A DNA stretch of 64,000 nt from Parvularculaceae bacterium (GCA_013389105.1 JACADZ010000022.1:1-64000); one strand, 5' to 3'; positions 45,381 through 55,789 are shown, numbered from the stretch's first letter. Translations and numbers: made by a program. The notes: generated by a model from the sequence alone, not told the origin.

Positions 45381-47204
45381 ATGAGAATTTCAACACGCAT
45401 CCTGCTGGGCGCCGCAGCGCTGCTATTGCTCGCGGGCTGCGGCTGGTTTCGGAAAGAAGCGCCGAAATCGGTCGAAGGCGATGATTTCGCCGTCGTCGGC
45501 GCGACGGTTTTTGACGGCGAGGCCGTTCACGCCCAGGCGACGGTCGTCGTTCGCGACGGTCGGATCCAGTCGATCGGCGACGGCCCCGCGCCATCGGATC
45601 TTCCTGCCGTCGACGGCGCCGGCAAGACCCTGATGCCCGCTTTCATCGACGCGCATGTGCATGCCTTCGACGTCGCCGGACTCGAGGACGCCCTGCGTTT
45701 CGGCGTCGGGACCGAACTCGACCATTTCACGGCGGTCGCCTTCCTGAACCAGCGCAAGGCGCAGCGCGAGGGGCTCGAGAGAACCGGCGCCGCCGATCTC
45801 TTCTCCGCCGGCACGATGGTGACCTCGCCGGGCGGGCACGGCACGCAATTCGGCTTGCCCATCCCGACTATCTCCGCCCCCGTCGAAGCAGCCGCCTTCG
45901 TGGCGGCGCGCCTCAAGGAAGGGTCCGACTGGATTAAAATCGCCTATGAGCCGGGCGCCGGTTTCGTCACGTCGATCGACCGAGAGACCCTATTTGCCGT
46001 CATCGCCGCAGCCCATGAGCAGGGCGCGCTGGCGGTCGTGCACGCGTCCTCGCTTGAAGCGACCCGCGACGCCGTCGCGGCCGGCGCGGACGGCCTCGTC
46101 CACGCCTTCGGCGACCTGCCGATTGATGACGCGCTCGTCGCGGACATGGCGGCGAGGGGCGTGTTCGTCGTCTCGACGCTGTCGGTCATCGCCTCCGCCG
46201 GAGACCGCGGCGAGGGTCCGGCGCTCGCCGCCGATCCGGACCTCGCGCCCTATCTCAGCGACGCGCAGAAAGGCCAGTTGGCTCAGAATTTCGGCATGCC
46301 CGCGGACAACCCCTATCGTACGCGGTTCAATCTCGATCAGGCGAAAGCGAACATCCGAAAGCTCCATGACGCCGGGGTCGCCATTCTTGCCGGCACCGAC
46401 GCGCCCAACCCCGGCACGGCCTATGGCGTGTCTTTGCATGGCGAGCTGTCGATGCTGGTCGATGCCGGCCTTTCGCCGCTCGACGCCCTCAAGGCCGCAA
46501 CCGCCGCACCGGCAGCCGCCTTCAGGATCCCCGAACGCGGGCGGATTGCGCCCGGCATGCGGGCGGACCTCGTTCTCGTCGATGGTGATCCGACGGCCGA
46601 CATCGGCGCGACCCGGCGCATCGCCCGGATTTTCAAGAACGGCTACGAAGTCGTTCGCGTAAAGCCGGCCGAGAAAAAGGTCGCGGCCGTGAAGCCGGCG
46701 CTCGACGCCGGCGAGGTCAGCGATTTCGAGACAGACCTGTCCTCGGCCCTCGGCGTGAGCTGGCAAACGACCACTGACGTCGTCGCAGGCGGACAGTCGA
46801 CCGCCGCCATATCCAGAGCGACGCCTGGAGCCGACTCGGCCGGCGCGCTGCGCGTTGAGGGGATGGTCAGCACAAAGTTCATGTTCCCCTGGGCGGGCGC
46901 CACTCTCGCCTTCAGCGGCGACGCCCCGGACGGGACCACGACGCTCGACCTGTCCGACTATCAGCGCCTCACTTTCATGGCGCGCGGCGCCCCCCGCGAG
47001 TACATCTTGATGCTCGGCACGCGCACCTCCGCCCAGCGCCCCGCCATGACCGGTTTCAAGCTGACCGAGGAGTGGTCGGAAGTGAGCGTTGACTTCGCCA
47101 AGGCGCGCGGGGCCGACATGGATGAGGTCTACTGGCTCGCGATCACTGCCGGGCGCCCGCAAGGCGAGTACTGGTTCGAAATCGACGACGTGCGCCTCCA
47201 ATAG
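45381..47204 (+). CDS. Amidohydrolase lipoprotein with C-terminal CIA30-like domain
   Basis: The 607-residue protein starts MRISTR and has a lipobox LLLLAGCGW, so it is lipid-anchored in the envelope. The amidohydrolase core has MPAFIDAHVHAFD (metal-binding HxH), WIKIAYEPGAG with the Lys position, VVHASSLEAT, LVHAFGD and ILAGTDAPNPGTAYG with the catalytic Asp, then MRADLVLVDGDPT. After about residue 450 a beta-rich CIA30-like domain follows, with FETDLSSALGVSW, FSGDAPDGTTTLDLSDYQRL (about 520–540) and WFEIDDVRL. Imidazolonepropionase or prolidase-type substrates are possible. Confidence 0.85.
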   Translation: MRISTRILLGAAALLLLAGCGWFRKEAPKSVEGDDFAVVGATVFDGEAVHAQATVVVRDGRIQSIGDGPAPSDLPAVDGAGKTLMPAFIDAHVHAFDVAGLEDALRFGVGTELDHFTAVAFLNQRKAQREGLERTGAADLFSAGTMVTSPGGHGTQFGLPIPTISAPVEAAAFVAARLKEGSDWIKIAYEPGAGFVTSIDRETLFAVIAAAHEQGALAVVHASSLEATRDAVAAGADGLVHAFGDLPIDDALVADMAARGVFVVSTLSVIASAGDRGEGPALAADPDLAPYLSDAQKGQLAQNFGMPADNPYRTRFNLDQAKANIRKLHDAGVAILAGTDAPNPGTAYGVSLHGELSMLVDAGLSPLDALKAATAAPAAAFRIPERGRIAPGMRADLVLVDGDPTADIGATRRIARIFKNGYEVVRVKPAEKKVAAVKPALDAGEVSDFETDLSSALGVSWQTTTDVVAGGQSTAAISRATPGADSAGALRVEGMVSTKFMFPWAGATLAFSGDAPDGTTTLDLSDYQRLTFMARGAPREYILMLGTRTSAQRPAMTGFKLTEEWSEVSVDFAKARGADMDEVYWLAITAGRPQGEYWFEIDDVRLQ

Positions 47205-47280
47205 GGTCGGAGCGGCGTCCCCGGGATGACGCCGCCGGCAAGTCGGGCTAGAGACCTGCGGCGACGACGGCACGAACGGT

Positions 47281-49845
47281 ATGGCCCGCTACAATCCTAA
47301 GGAAGTCGAGCCGAAATGGCGCAGGCGCTGGGAAGACCGCGAGGTTTTCCGGACGCGCGACGACGCCGCCAGGCCGAAATACTACGTCCTCGAGATGTTC
47401 CCCTACCCCTCGGGGCGCATCCATATCGGCCATGTCCGCAACTACGCCATGGGCGACGTGGTCGCCCGCTACAAGCGCGCCTGCGGATTCAACGTGCTGC
47501 ATCCCATGGGCTGGGACGCTTTCGGCCTTCCGGCGGAAAACGCCGCCATGCAGACCGGGGCCCATCCGGAAGCCTGGACGCGGAAAAACATCGCCGACAT
47601 GAGGGCCCAGCTCAAAGCCTTGGGCTTGTCTATCGACTGGTCCCGGGAATTCGCCACCTGCGACGTCGAGTATTACCGCTGGCAGCAGAAGCTGTTCCTC
47701 GACTTCTGGAAGGCCGGCTTCGTGGAGCGCCGCGAGTCCTACGTGAACTGGGACCCGGTCGATATGACCGTGCTCGCCAACGAACAGGTGATTGAGGGCA
47801 AGGGCTGGCGCTCCGGCGCCGTCGTCGAACGGCGCAAGCTCAACCAGTGGGTCCTCAAGATCACCGACAACGCGGAGGACCTGCTCGCCGCCATCGACGA
47901 CGGCCGATTGAAGGACTGGCCCGAGAACGTGCGCGCCATGCAGCGCAACTGGATCGGCAAGTCGAAGGGCGCGCGCTTCAGGTTCCGTTTCGCGCCCGGA
48001 ACGCCCGCCCCCGCCGGATTCGACGGCGTCGAGGTGTTCACGACGCGCCCCGACACCCTGTTTGGCGCGTCATTCGTGGCGGTGGCGCCCGATCATCCGC
48101 TCGCCGCGCATTTTGCGGCCAGCGACCCTTCGCTCGCCGCCTTCATCGCCGAGTGTCAGAAGTCCGGCGTCTCCGCCGAAGCGGTAGAGACCGCCGAGCG
48201 CAAAGGACGCGCGCTCCCGGTCGAGGTCAGCCATCCCTTCGTCAAGGACCGCACCCTGCCGGTCTGGATCGCAAATTTCATCCTCATGACCTACGGGACC
48301 GGCGCCATCTTCGGCTGTCCTGGGCACGATCAGCGCGACCATGACTTCGCGACGAGGTATGGCCTGCCGATCATCCCGGTCGTGCTGCCCGAGGGCGAGG
48401 ACCCCCAGACGTTTTCGGTCGCGAAAGAAGCCTTCACGGGCGACGGCGCGCTCTACAATTCCGGGTTCCTCAACGGGCTTTCAGTGGAAGCCGGCATTGA
48501 GGCCGCGATCGCGCGGCTCGAGCAGCAGGGCGTCGGCCGGGGCGAGACGCAATGGCGGTTGCGCGACTGGGGCGTCTCGCGCCAGCGCTTCTGGGGCTGT
48601 CCGATCCCGGCGATCCATTGCCCGACATGCGGCGTCGTGCCGGTCCCGGAGAAAGACCTGCCCGTAAAGCTCCCCGAGGTGGCCGCCGAAGAATTCAAGA
48701 CGCCCGGCAATCCGCTCGCGCGCACGCCGGCGTGGCTCAATGTTCCGTGCCCGGATTGCGGAGCGGCCGCCAGACGCGAGACCGACACTTTCGACACCTT
48801 CGTCGATTCGAGCTGGTATTTCGCGCGCTTCGCCGCCGGTCGCCCCGACAGGCCGGTCGACCGCGCGGCGGCGGATTACTGGCTCCCGGTGGATCAGTAT
48901 ATCGGCGGCGTCGAACACGCGATTCTCCATCTGCTCTACGCCCGCTGGTTCGCCCGCGCCATGACGGCGACCGGTCATCTCTCCGTGGACGAGCCGTTCC
49001 GGCGGCTGTTTACGCAGGGGATGGTGACGCACGCCACCTATCGCGACTCGCGCGGGCAATGGCTGTTCCCGGAGGAGGTCGTCATCGAGGACGGTCGTGC
49101 GCGCCATGCGGCGACCGGCGATGCGGTCGAACCGGGCCCGGTCGAGAAAATGTCGAAGTCGAAGAAGAACGTCGTCGCGCCCGAAGTGATCGCCGACAGC
49201 TACGGCGTCGACGCGGCGCGCTGGTTCGTTCTCTCCGACTCCCCGCCCGAGCGCGACGTCGAATGGACCGAGGCCGGCGTCAACGGCGCCTGGAAGCTCG
49301 TCAACCGCATCTGGGACCTCGCCGAGCCGCACAAGGGCGCCCTCGCGGGTTTGCGGCCCCCGGCCGGATCCTCCGAGCTGCGCCGCGCCACCCACGCGGC
49401 CATCGCCGGCGTGACGGACGACATTGAGCATTTTCGCTTCAACAAGGCGATCGCCCGCCTTTATGAGTTCCTCAACGTGCTGAAGCGGGCGGACGCCGCC
49501 GCGGAAGCCGACCGCGCCGAGGCGCTGCACGCGCTCGTGCGGCTCATCGCCCCGTTCACGCCGCACCTGGCGGAAGAGGTCTATGAGCATCTCGGCGGGC
49601 AGGGGTTCGTATGCGACGCGCCCTGGCCGAAGGCTGATGAAGCGCTCCTTGTCAAATCGACGGTCGTGCTCGCCGTGCAGGTCAACGGCAAGCGCCGCGG
49701 CGAGATCGAGATCGCGGCGGATGCGACGACCGCTGAGGCGGAAAAAGCCGCTTTGGCGCTTGAAGAGGTCAGGCGCCATGCTGCGGGCGGCGTGAAGAAG
49801 GTGATCGTCGTTCCCGGTCGGATCGTCAACATTGTCGCGGCCTGA
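47281..49845 (+). CDS. leuS: Leucyl-tRNA synthetase
   Basis: LeuS charges tRNA-Leu and edits mischarged products. The 854-residue protein has the class I HIGH motif within [15 protein letters not shown], the CP1 editing domain ([14 protein letters not shown], with the threonine-rich region and [20 protein letters not shown]), zinc-type cysteines in CPTCGVVP…CPDCG, and the KMSKS loop EKMSKSKKN. It heads an operon with lptE and holA. The tRNA-Leu(CAA) gene lies about 8 kb downstream. Confidence 0.98.
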   Translation: MARYNPKEVEPKWRRRWEDREVFRTRDDAARPKYYVLEMFPYPSGRIHIGHVRNYAMGDVVARYKRACGFNVLHPMGWDAFGLPAENAAMQTGAHPEAWTRKNIADMRAQLKALGLSIDWSREFATCDVEYYRWQQKLFLDFWKAGFVERRESYVNWDPVDMTVLANEQVIEGKGWRSGAVVERRKLNQWVLKITDNAEDLLAAIDDGRLKDWPENVRAMQRNWIGKSKGARFRFRFAPGTPAPAGFDGVEVFTTRPDTLFGASFVAVAPDHPLAAHFAASDPSLAAFIAECQKSGVSAEAVETAERKGRALPVEVSHPFVKDRTLPVWIANFILMTYGTGAIFGCPGHDQRDHDFATRYGLPIIPVVLPEGEDPQTFSVAKEAFTGDGALYNSGFLNGLSVEAGIEAAIARLEQQGVGRGETQWRLRDWGVSRQRFWGCPIPAIHCPTCGVVPVPEKDLPVKLPEVAAEEFKTPGNPLARTPAWLNVPCPDCGAAARRETDTFDTFVDSSWYFARFAAGRPDRPVDRAAADYWLPVDQYIGGVEHAILHLLYARWFARAMTATGHLSVDEPFRRLFTQGMVTHATYRDSRGQWLFPEEVVIEDGRARHAATGDAVEPGPVEKMSKSKKNVVAPEVIADSYGVDAARWFVLSDSPPERDVEWTEAGVNGAWKLVNRIWDLAEPHKGALAGLRPPAGSSELRRATHAAIAGVTDDIEHFRFNKAIARLYEFLNVLKRADAAAEADRAEALHALVRLIAPFTPHLAEEVYEHLGGQGFVCDAPWPKADEALLVKSTVVLAVQVNGKRRGEIEIAADATTAEAEKAALALEEVRRHAAGGVKKVIVVPGRIVNIVAA

Positions 49846-49856
49846 GGAGGCGCCAG

Positions 49857-50420
49857 ATGACGCGTTGGTCTCAACAAATGATCGGCCGCCGCGCCCTGGC
49901 GCTGTCGGCGGCGGCGGGGCTCCTCTGCAGCTGCGGCTTCGAGCCCCTCTACGCGACAAATGAAGCCGCCTCGCGGCCGGCGCTCCAGAGCGTGCGCCTC
50001 GCCGAGGTGAAGGCGTCCGACATCGCGCGGCCGGCGGTCACCCGCGCCCTCGCGCGTCGCACGGCGCCGGCGACCTCGGAGAGCGAAGCCGAATACAGCC
50101 TCTCGGTCACGATCCGCGAACAGGCCCAGCCGCTCGCCGTGCAGATCGACGACTCGGTGACGCGCTACAATTACCGTCTGCTCGCGGACTATGTCCTCAC
50201 TCCCGCTGACGGCGGCAAGGAGATCAAGGGCAAGGCCGAGGCGGTCGCGTCGTTCAACGTGGTCGCATCGCAATACTCAACGCTCTACGCCGAAGAGTCC
50301 GCACGCGAAAAGGCCGCCCGCGCCCTCGCCGAACGGATCGAGCGCGACATCCTCCTTGAGTTCGCGGGCGAAGATGATCCCAAGAAGGAGGCCGCCGCGG
50401 CGCTGTCCGGTCAGAAATGA
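49857..50420 (+). CDS. lptE: LPS-assembly lipoprotein LptE
   Basis: LptE plugs the LptD barrel in the outer membrane and helps place lipopolysaccharide on the surface. The 187-residue protein has a lipobox LLCSCGFEPLYA, and GFEPLY is a hallmark of alphaproteobacterial LptE. It continues with YSLSVTIREQAQPLAVQIDD and YNYRLLADYVL, and a C-terminal helix with ERIERDILL. It lies 11 bases after leuS and overlaps holA by four bases, the usual order in the class. Confidence 0.92.
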   Translation: MTRWSQQMIGRRALALSAAAGLLCSCGFEPLYATNEAASRPALQSVRLAEVKASDIARPAVTRALARRTAPATSESEAEYSLSVTIREQAQPLAVQIDDSVTRYNYRLLADYVLTPADGGKEIKGKAEAVASFNVVASQYSTLYAEESAREKAARALAERIERDILLEFAGEDDPKKEAAAALSGQK

Positions 50421-51493
50421 CGGCGCTCAAGGGCAAGGCGATCGACGATTTCCTGAAAGCAGGTCCCGGCGCGGCGACAGGCGCCGTGCTGATTTACGGA
50501 CCTGACGCCGGCCTGGCGCGGGAGCGGGCGGAGATGCTGGCGCGGCGCGTCGTGACCGACCTCAAAGACCCGTTCAACTACATCGAACTTTCTGACTCCG
50601 ATCTCAAAGGCGAGCCCGGCCGTCTCGCCGACGAGGCCGCCGCCTTGTCGTTCGCCGGCGGGCAGCGCGTCGTCCGCTATCGCGCGAGCGGGGAAGCGGC
50701 GCCGCCGGCAGTCGCGACCCTCATCGAGCTGCTCGAACAGGGCCGACTGAGATCGAACGCATTGGTCATTATCGAGGGCGGCGATCTGTCGCCGCGCTCC
50801 GGCCTGCGCGCGCTTTTTGAGAAAGCCAAGGCGGCGATCGCGCTTCCCTGCTATGTCGATGGTCCGGCCGCGCTTCGATCATTGGCGGTCGGAATGGCGC
50901 GCGCGGAGGGCCTCACCTTCGACGATGAGGCCCTGGATCTCCTCGTGTCCCTCCTCGGCGAGGACCGGGCGCTGGCGCGCAGCGAGATTGAGAAACTTCT
51001 ATTGTACAAAGGGCCGCGCCAGGCGTCGCAAAGAAGCGCCATCCAGCCTGTCATCACGAAGGCCGACATTCGCGTCAATCTTGTCGATGGCGCCGGCGAT
51101 GCGGCGGACGAAGCGGCGGACGCCGCCGCCGATGGCGACGCGCGGGAACTTGCGCGCGCGCTATTTCGGTCGGCGACTGCGGGCGCGAGCCCGATTTCGT
51201 TGTTGCGCGCGCTCTGGCGCCAGTTCGCGCGGCTCAAGGAAGCGCAGTCGCGCATCGCCGAGGGCGCCAGTCATTCCGAGGCGATGAAGAAACTCCGGCC
51301 GCCCGTCTTTTTCGCGGAGGAGCGCGCGTTCGAGGCGCGCCTGCGCCGGTGGCCCGGGCCGCGGCTCGATGAGGCTCTGGCGCTTGTTCTGGACGCGGAG
51401 CTTAGCGCCAAGACAACCGGCGCGCCGCAGCGCGAGATCTCGGAACGGGCTGCGCTGCAGCTCGCCATGATGCAGCGCAGCAATCCCCGCTGA
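50417..51493 (+). CDS. holA: DNA polymerase III subunit delta
   Basis: HolA opens the beta sliding clamp within the clamp loader. The 358-residue protein opens MTALKGKAIDDFLKAG and has the HolA fold: VLIYGPDAGLARERAEMLA, DLKDPFNYIELSDSDLK, ADEAAALSFAGGQRVVR and the C-terminal ISLLRALWRQFARL with FFAEERAF. It overlaps lptE by four bases and is the third gene of the leuS operon. Confidence 0.94.
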   Translation: MTALKGKAIDDFLKAGPGAATGAVLIYGPDAGLARERAEMLARRVVTDLKDPFNYIELSDSDLKGEPGRLADEAAALSFAGGQRVVRYRASGEAAPPAVATLIELLEQGRLRSNALVIIEGGDLSPRSGLRALFEKAKAAIALPCYVDGPAALRSLAVGMARAEGLTFDDEALDLLVSLLGEDRALARSEIEKLLLYKGPRQASQRSAIQPVITKADIRVNLVDGAGDAADEAADAAADGDARELARALFRSATAGASPISLLRALWRQFARLKEAQSRIAEGASHSEAMKKLRPPVFFAEERAFEARLRRWPGPRLDEALALVLDAELSAKTTGAPQREISERAALQLAMMQRSNPR

Positions 51494-51573
51494 CGCTGGG
51501 CGCCCGCGCCAAACTTGCCGGCGTCGGCAATCCGACATAGTGTTCGCGGGGGAATAGGGCGGGGCTTTTGTCA

Positions 51574-52185
51574 ATGCGGACCTTTTTGGCCGTTGTCGGG
51601 GCGCTATTTCTTGCCGTCATCGTAATGCTCGTCGGACTGTTCGGGTTCGGCTGGAGCCGCACGGGGCCTCTGAAGAAGGAGGCGACCCTGTTCGTTGATG
51701 ACGCGCTGCAGGAGATTCTCGCAGACTGGGACGGAGAGGCGCTTTTCGATCACGCCGCGCCGGAGTTTCAGGCGATCCTCACCCCGGACAAGCTCGAAGA
51801 GCTGATGATGTCAGGCATCTCCCAGTTTGGTCCGATGACGAACTTCCGCGGTTCGAAGTGCACCATTGTCCGCGTCGCTTTTGAAACAGGTTCCGGCGAG
51901 ACGGCTGAAGCCGAGTGCGTCGCCGGCGCGAGCTTCGCGCGGGTCGACGCCGATATATCCGCCGTGGCGGTCAAGAGGGGATCGTTTTGGAGGCTCTCAG
52001 GCTTCTTCGTCGAACAGACCGGACAGGGCGCTTCCCTTCAGCGCACGGCTCACGCAGGATCTCACGCGCTCGGCGTCGTTGAGGCGTCGGCGATCGACGG
52101 CTTCGTCGCCATCTCGGCCAGAGGGCGCGAACCGGTCGTCGCGGCGGCGGTAGGGGACGCCCGCACATCGCATGTCGATCGCTGA
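51574..52185 (+). CDS. Membrane-anchored protein of unknown function
   Basis: The 203-residue protein starts at ATG 51574 and has an N-terminal membrane helix (about 5–25, LAVVGALFLAVIVMLVGLF). A soluble domain follows: LFVDDALQEILADWDGEALFD, split here at about 38–58, then a beta-rich part ending FWRLSGFFVEQ. This resembles small periplasmic stalk-like domains but I cannot name a family. After about residue 150 the composition changes and looks unconstrained, so the natural stop may have been lost. A promoter-like TTGCCG…ACATAG lies just upstream. Confidence 0.6.
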   Translation: MRTFLAVVGALFLAVIVMLVGLFGFGWSRTGPLKKEATLFVDDALQEILADWDGEALFDHAAPEFQAILTPDKLEELMMSGISQFGPMTNFRGSKCTIVRVAFETGSGETAEAECVAGASFARVDADISAVAVKRGSFWRLSGFFVEQTGQGASLQRTAHAGSHALGVVEASAIDGFVAISARGREPVVAAAVGDARTSHVDR

Positions 52186-52225
52186 CCTGATCGACGACCC
52201 GGCCTCCTTGCCCTAACACCGGTCA

Positions 52226-53650
52226 ATGACCGCCTATTCGCCGGCGCCACGGATACTCGAACTAGGGGGACCGCCGCCCTCGCCGTTCTACGACGCGGTG
52301 AGGGCCGCCGATTTCCCGAAACTTGTGCTCCGGTACCGCAACCAGCGCTGGGCGGCTCGCATTGGTCTCGATGGGCTTGGCGCTGAGGCCTGGCTCGATC
52401 ATTTCGGCCGCTTCCTTCCGCTTCCAGACAACCTCCGCGAGCCTCTGGCGCTCCGCTATCACGGCCATCAGTTCAGGACCTACAATCCGGACATCGGCGA
52501 CGGGCGGGGATTTCTGTTTGCGCAGCTTGAGGACGACGCCGGCCGGCTGCTCGACCTTGGAACCAAGGGGTCGGGCAAGACCCCTTATTCCCGGTTCGGC
52601 GACGGTCGCCTCACGCTGAAAGGCGGCGTGCGCGAGATTCTCGCGACCGAGATGTTGGAGGCGCTTGGCGTCTACACGTCGAAATCATTCAGCGTCATCG
52701 AAACCGGGGAGGCGCTCTCGCGCAACGACGAGCCTTCGCCGACCCGGTCCTGCGTCCTGGTGCGGCTGTCGCATTCGCATGTGCGGTTCGGCACGTTCCA
52801 GCGTCTCGCCTTCGAGAACGATGCGGAATCGATCGAGCGCCTCGTCGCCTATTGCGCGGCTCACCTTGAGGGCGGGGCGGATCCCGATCCCGCTGCGTTC
52901 TTTTCGCGCGTGGTCGCCCGCACCGCCCGCCTCGTCGCCGACTGGACCGCGGCCGGTTTCGTCCATGGCGTTCTGAATACGGATAATATGACGGTGACGG
53001 GCGAGAGCTTCGACTACGGCCCCTGGCGCTTCGCTCCGACCGCCGATCCTGGGTTCACCGCCGCCTATTTCGATCAGACCGGTCTCTACGCCTTCGGCCG
53101 GCAGGCCGAAGCCGGCGCCTGGAACCTCGCCCGCCTCGGCGGATGTCTCACGCTGCTTGCGCCGGTTGATGCGCTGAACGCGGCGCTCGCATCCTACGGC
53201 GATCTCTATCGCGAGGCGCTTGCCGATGGTTTCTTTCGCCGCCTCGGGCTCGCTCGGACGGGCGGCGACGACATCCGGCTCGCCAATGCGGTCCTTGGCT
53301 GGCTCGACGCGACGCGCGCGCCCTACGAGCGCTTTTTCTTCGACTGGTTCTGCGGACGGGAATCTGCGGCGCGGCGGACCGCCAGTCCCCTCGCGCGCGA
53401 CTATGAGTCCCCCGAGTTCGGCGAGGCCAAGGCCCTGTTGCTCGCCGCGACCCCGGAGCGCCCCGGACGCTTGTCGCATCCCTATTTCGCCCAATCCGAG
53501 CCCTGCACCATGCTGATCGACGAGGTGGAGCGCGTCTGGTCGAGCATCGCGGAGGCTGATGACTGGTCGCCGCTAGCCGCAAAGATCGACGCGATCGCCG
53601 CGATGCGCGAGGCCTACGGATTTTCGCCCTCGGCGGCGCCGACCTCGTGA
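52226..53650 (+). CDS. selO: SelO (YdiU/UPF0061) protein AMPylase
   Basis: SelO transfers AMP from ATP to Ser, Thr or Tyr of other proteins, linked to redox stress. The 474-residue protein has LALRYHGHQF, DLGTKGSGKTPYSR, GDGRLTLKGGVREIL with the Lys/Gly loop, SHSHVRFGTFQ, FVHGVLNTDNMTVTGESFDYGP (the catalytic Asn/Asp pair, split here at about residues 241–262), and W-x-L-ARL. The terminal Cys/Sec pair of some SelO proteins is not present. The last 37 bases overlap the tail of the convergent gene. Confidence 0.92.
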   Translation: MTAYSPAPRILELGGPPPSPFYDAVRAADFPKLVLRYRNQRWAARIGLDGLGAEAWLDHFGRFLPLPDNLREPLALRYHGHQFRTYNPDIGDGRGFLFAQLEDDAGRLLDLGTKGSGKTPYSRFGDGRLTLKGGVREILATEMLEALGVYTSKSFSVIETGEALSRNDEPSPTRSCVLVRLSHSHVRFGTFQRLAFENDAESIERLVAYCAAHLEGGADPDPAAFFSRVVARTARLVADWTAAGFVHGVLNTDNMTVTGESFDYGPWRFAPTADPGFTAAYFDQTGLYAFGRQAEAGAWNLARLGGCLTLLAPVDALNAALASYGDLYREALADGFFRRLGLARTGGDDIRLANAVLGWLDATRAPYERFFFDWFCGRESAARRTASPLARDYESPEFGEAKALLLAATPERPGRLSHPYFAQSEPCTMLIDEVERVWSSIAEADDWSPLAAKIDAIAAMREAYGFSPSAAPTS

Positions 53651-54345
53651 GGGCCCACGAGTTCGAAATCCCGGTACTCGGTGACGAGGCGCTGATCAAA
53701 CTTGCGGAACATCGCTTCGCCGACCGCGATCGTCTGGGATCCGCGCAGCAGCGCCGGGCCGCCGGGGACGAGGGGCTGATAGGTCTGGGTCTGCACCATG
53801 CGCTCGACGCGGGCAACGGCGGCAGGTTTGAACGGCTTGAGGGAATGGACGGAAACCGTCCGCACGAACGCTTCCGGTTTCGACAGCTCGAACGTCATCT
53901 CCATCGAATTTACGACGGCTTCGGGCGCCTCGGGATCATCGATTGGGCCTTTGAACCGGGCCGCCGTCTCATCCTCAAAGACCAGTTGCGCCTTAGCCGC
54001 GGACTTCGCCAGGCCGTCATAAATGAGACTGCCGTCGGCGTCGTCGGACCTGCGCAAACTCTTGAGGCGCTGCTTCTGATCCTTGGTGAGCGACGACTCG
54101 GCCGGGCTCAACAGCGTCCAGCGCCGTCCTTCGGGCAGGCGCGGGTCGAAGCGCAAGGTCGCCCCCGGTCCGGCCCCCTTCGCGCTCTGGTCCTCATAGA
54201 CGACGGTGAACGCGTAGCGGTCGTTCTTGTGGGCGGCCGCGACAGCGAGCGCCCGGTCAAGAATTGCGCGCGCTTCCTCGGCCTGCGCCGGGGCGCCGCC
54301 GAGAAGAACCAGCGCTGCGCCCAGGATGAACGGTCGTCGTTCCAA
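53614..54345 (-). CDS. Secreted protein of unknown function
   Basis: The 243-residue protein has a signal peptide (ALVLLGGAPAQA, cleavage near EEA). The mature part shows FTVVYEDQSAKG, RFDPRLPEGRRWTLLSP and AFVRTVSVHSLKPFKP, a pattern seen in alphaproteobacterial periplasmic proteins that resemble LolA-type lipid-binding folds, but I cannot assign a family. It lies 12 bases after the PBP activator gene, so the two are probably co-transcribed. Confidence 0.75.
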   Translation of the reverse strand: MERRPFILGAALVLLGGAPAQAEEARAILDRALAVAAAHKNDRYAFTVVYEDQSAKGAGPGATLRFDPRLPEGRRWTLLSPAESSLTKDQKQRLKSLRRSDDADGSLIYDGLAKSAAKAQLVFEDETAARFKGPIDDPEAPEAVVNSMEMTFELSKPEAFVRTVSVHSLKPFKPAAVARVERMVQTQTYQPLVPGGPALLRGSQTIAVGEAMFRKFDQRLVTEYRDFELVGPHEVGAAEGENP

Positions 54346-54357
54346 GAAAGCGCCCGT

Positions 54358-55689
54358 TCAAGACCCAGGAACGAAACTGCGCGGCGCGGGATCGATCACT
54401 CGGAAACCATCGGGCTGAATTTCAAGCACGGCGAGGCCGCGATCGACGGTGCCGTCCGGCTTCAGCCGGAACAGCCCGTCCGCGCCGAAATAGCCGTTCG
54501 GGTCGGTGATCGCGCTCGACGTGAACCGGCCGCGCCGGCTCGGATTCTGGGCAAGTCGGGCGGAAAGGAGCGTGGCGTCATATGCGAGCGAGGCGAGACG
54601 CGGCGGCCGCTGCCCGAACGCGGCTTTGAATCGCGCCTCGAAATCACGCGTGATGCCAGGGTCGGGCGCCGCGAACCATCCGCCCTTAAGGGCGGGCTCG
54701 CGGGTCAGACGGGAATTGTGCCAGCTCGACACCCCGAGCAGCTTAATCTGATTGATGTTGACGTTGTAATACGGGAACAGCGGCGCCAGCGCGCGCAGCA
54801 GCGTTCCCTGCTCGGGAATGAGGATCGCCTGGTAGCCGCGCGTGTTGCCGTTGCTCGCGGCCGGGTCGCGCGGCGCATTCGGGTCGTAGCCGTGCCGCAG
54901 CTCGACCGGCACGACATCCTTCGCATACTGAGCAAGGCGCTTGGCCGGCGCCAGCATCTTGTCCGGCGACTGCTCGTACCGCTCCTCGTGAACCAGGACG
55001 CCGCCGCGGGCGAAAATCTCCTCCGCGAAAGCGCTCGCGACGCGCTCGCCATAGGTGTTGGCTGGCGCGATGAGGCCGAACCGGTACATGCCTTTTTCGA
55101 CGGCGTAGTCGGTGACGCGCGCGATCTCGAGCTCCGGGGGGAAGCTGAGAAGATAGACGCCGCCGCCGGCGCTCGCCACATCCGACGAGAAGGCGATCAT
55201 CGGGACGTTCTGGCTGCGCGCCTCCTGCGCAACCGAGGAGACCTCTTCCGCGAACAAGGGGCCGAGAATGATCTCGGCGCCGTCGTTCAGCGCCGACCGC
55301 GCCGCGAGGCCGGCGTCCGCCGCGTTGCCCTTGGTGTCCTTCGGAATGAGCAGGAATTTCCGGTCCCCGACCTCAAAGGCCGCGAGCTGGGCCGCGTCGA
55401 ACATTGCCGACGCAACTTTCTGAACCGACTCGGAGCTGGCGGTGAACGGCAGCAGGAGCGCGACCCGCACCGGCTCCTCGCCCTGCATGTGCAAGGGATC
55501 GATGTAACCGCGGCGATTGCGCCGCTCGGCCTCGGCGCCGCCCGGACCAAAAACCGGCTCCTCGCCAGTCGAGGGCGGCTGCGCAATGACTGGCCCGCGG
55601 TCGCCGCCGGAAGAACAGCCCGCAATAACGAACACGCCAATCGCGGCGAGGCCTAGTCTGCGCCAGCCTGCGGCGTTCAGAAAACGCAT
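54358..55689 (-). CDS. Penicillin-binding protein activator (LpoA-like) lipoprotein
   Basis: The 443-residue protein has a lipobox VFVIAGCSSGG and a periplasmic-binding-protein type I fold: VRVALLLPFTA, AMFDAAQLAAFEVG, GAEIILGPLFAEEVSSVA, VPMIAFSSD and FGLIAPANTYGERVA. This is the alphaproteobacterial LpoA-like PBP activator family, thought to assist peptidoglycan synthases from the outer membrane. The rsmI gene that often faces it is not here. Leu/Ile/Val-binding transport proteins share the fold, but the lipid anchor and context favour the activator. Confidence 0.85.
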   Translation of the reverse strand: MRFLNAAGWRRLGLAAIGVFVIAGCSSGGDRGPVIAQPPSTGEEPVFGPGGAEAERRNRRGYIDPLHMQGEEPVRVALLLPFTASSESVQKVASAMFDAAQLAAFEVGDRKFLLIPKDTKGNAADAGLAARSALNDGAEIILGPLFAEEVSSVAQEARSQNVPMIAFSSDVASAGGGVYLLSFPPELEIARVTDYAVEKGMYRFGLIAPANTYGERVASAFAEEIFARGGVLVHEERYEQSPDKMLAPAKRLAQYAKDVVPVELRHGYDPNAPRDPAASNGNTRGYQAILIPEQGTLLRALAPLFPYYNVNINQIKLLGVSSWHNSRLTREPALKGGWFAAPDPGITRDFEARFKAAFGQRPPRLASLAYDATLLSARLAQNPSRRGRFTSSAITDPNGYFGADGLFRLKPDGTVDRGLAVLEIQPDGFRVIDPAPRSFVPGS

Positions 55690-55789
55690 GGGCGACCCTC
55701 AAGATCAAAAAATGCGACCGCACCCTAACCAAGCCGTTCGCCAGCGTAAATCGGCGATTGGGCCGGGGTTCGGGCCTCGGGGGGGGTGC

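Noticed and set aside
53647..55656. 669-codon open frame on the plus strand
   Set aside because: It lies antisense to the secreted unknown and the PBP activator, which have signal peptides and family motifs. High GC produces long antisense frames; its product is Arg/Ala-rich with no domain.
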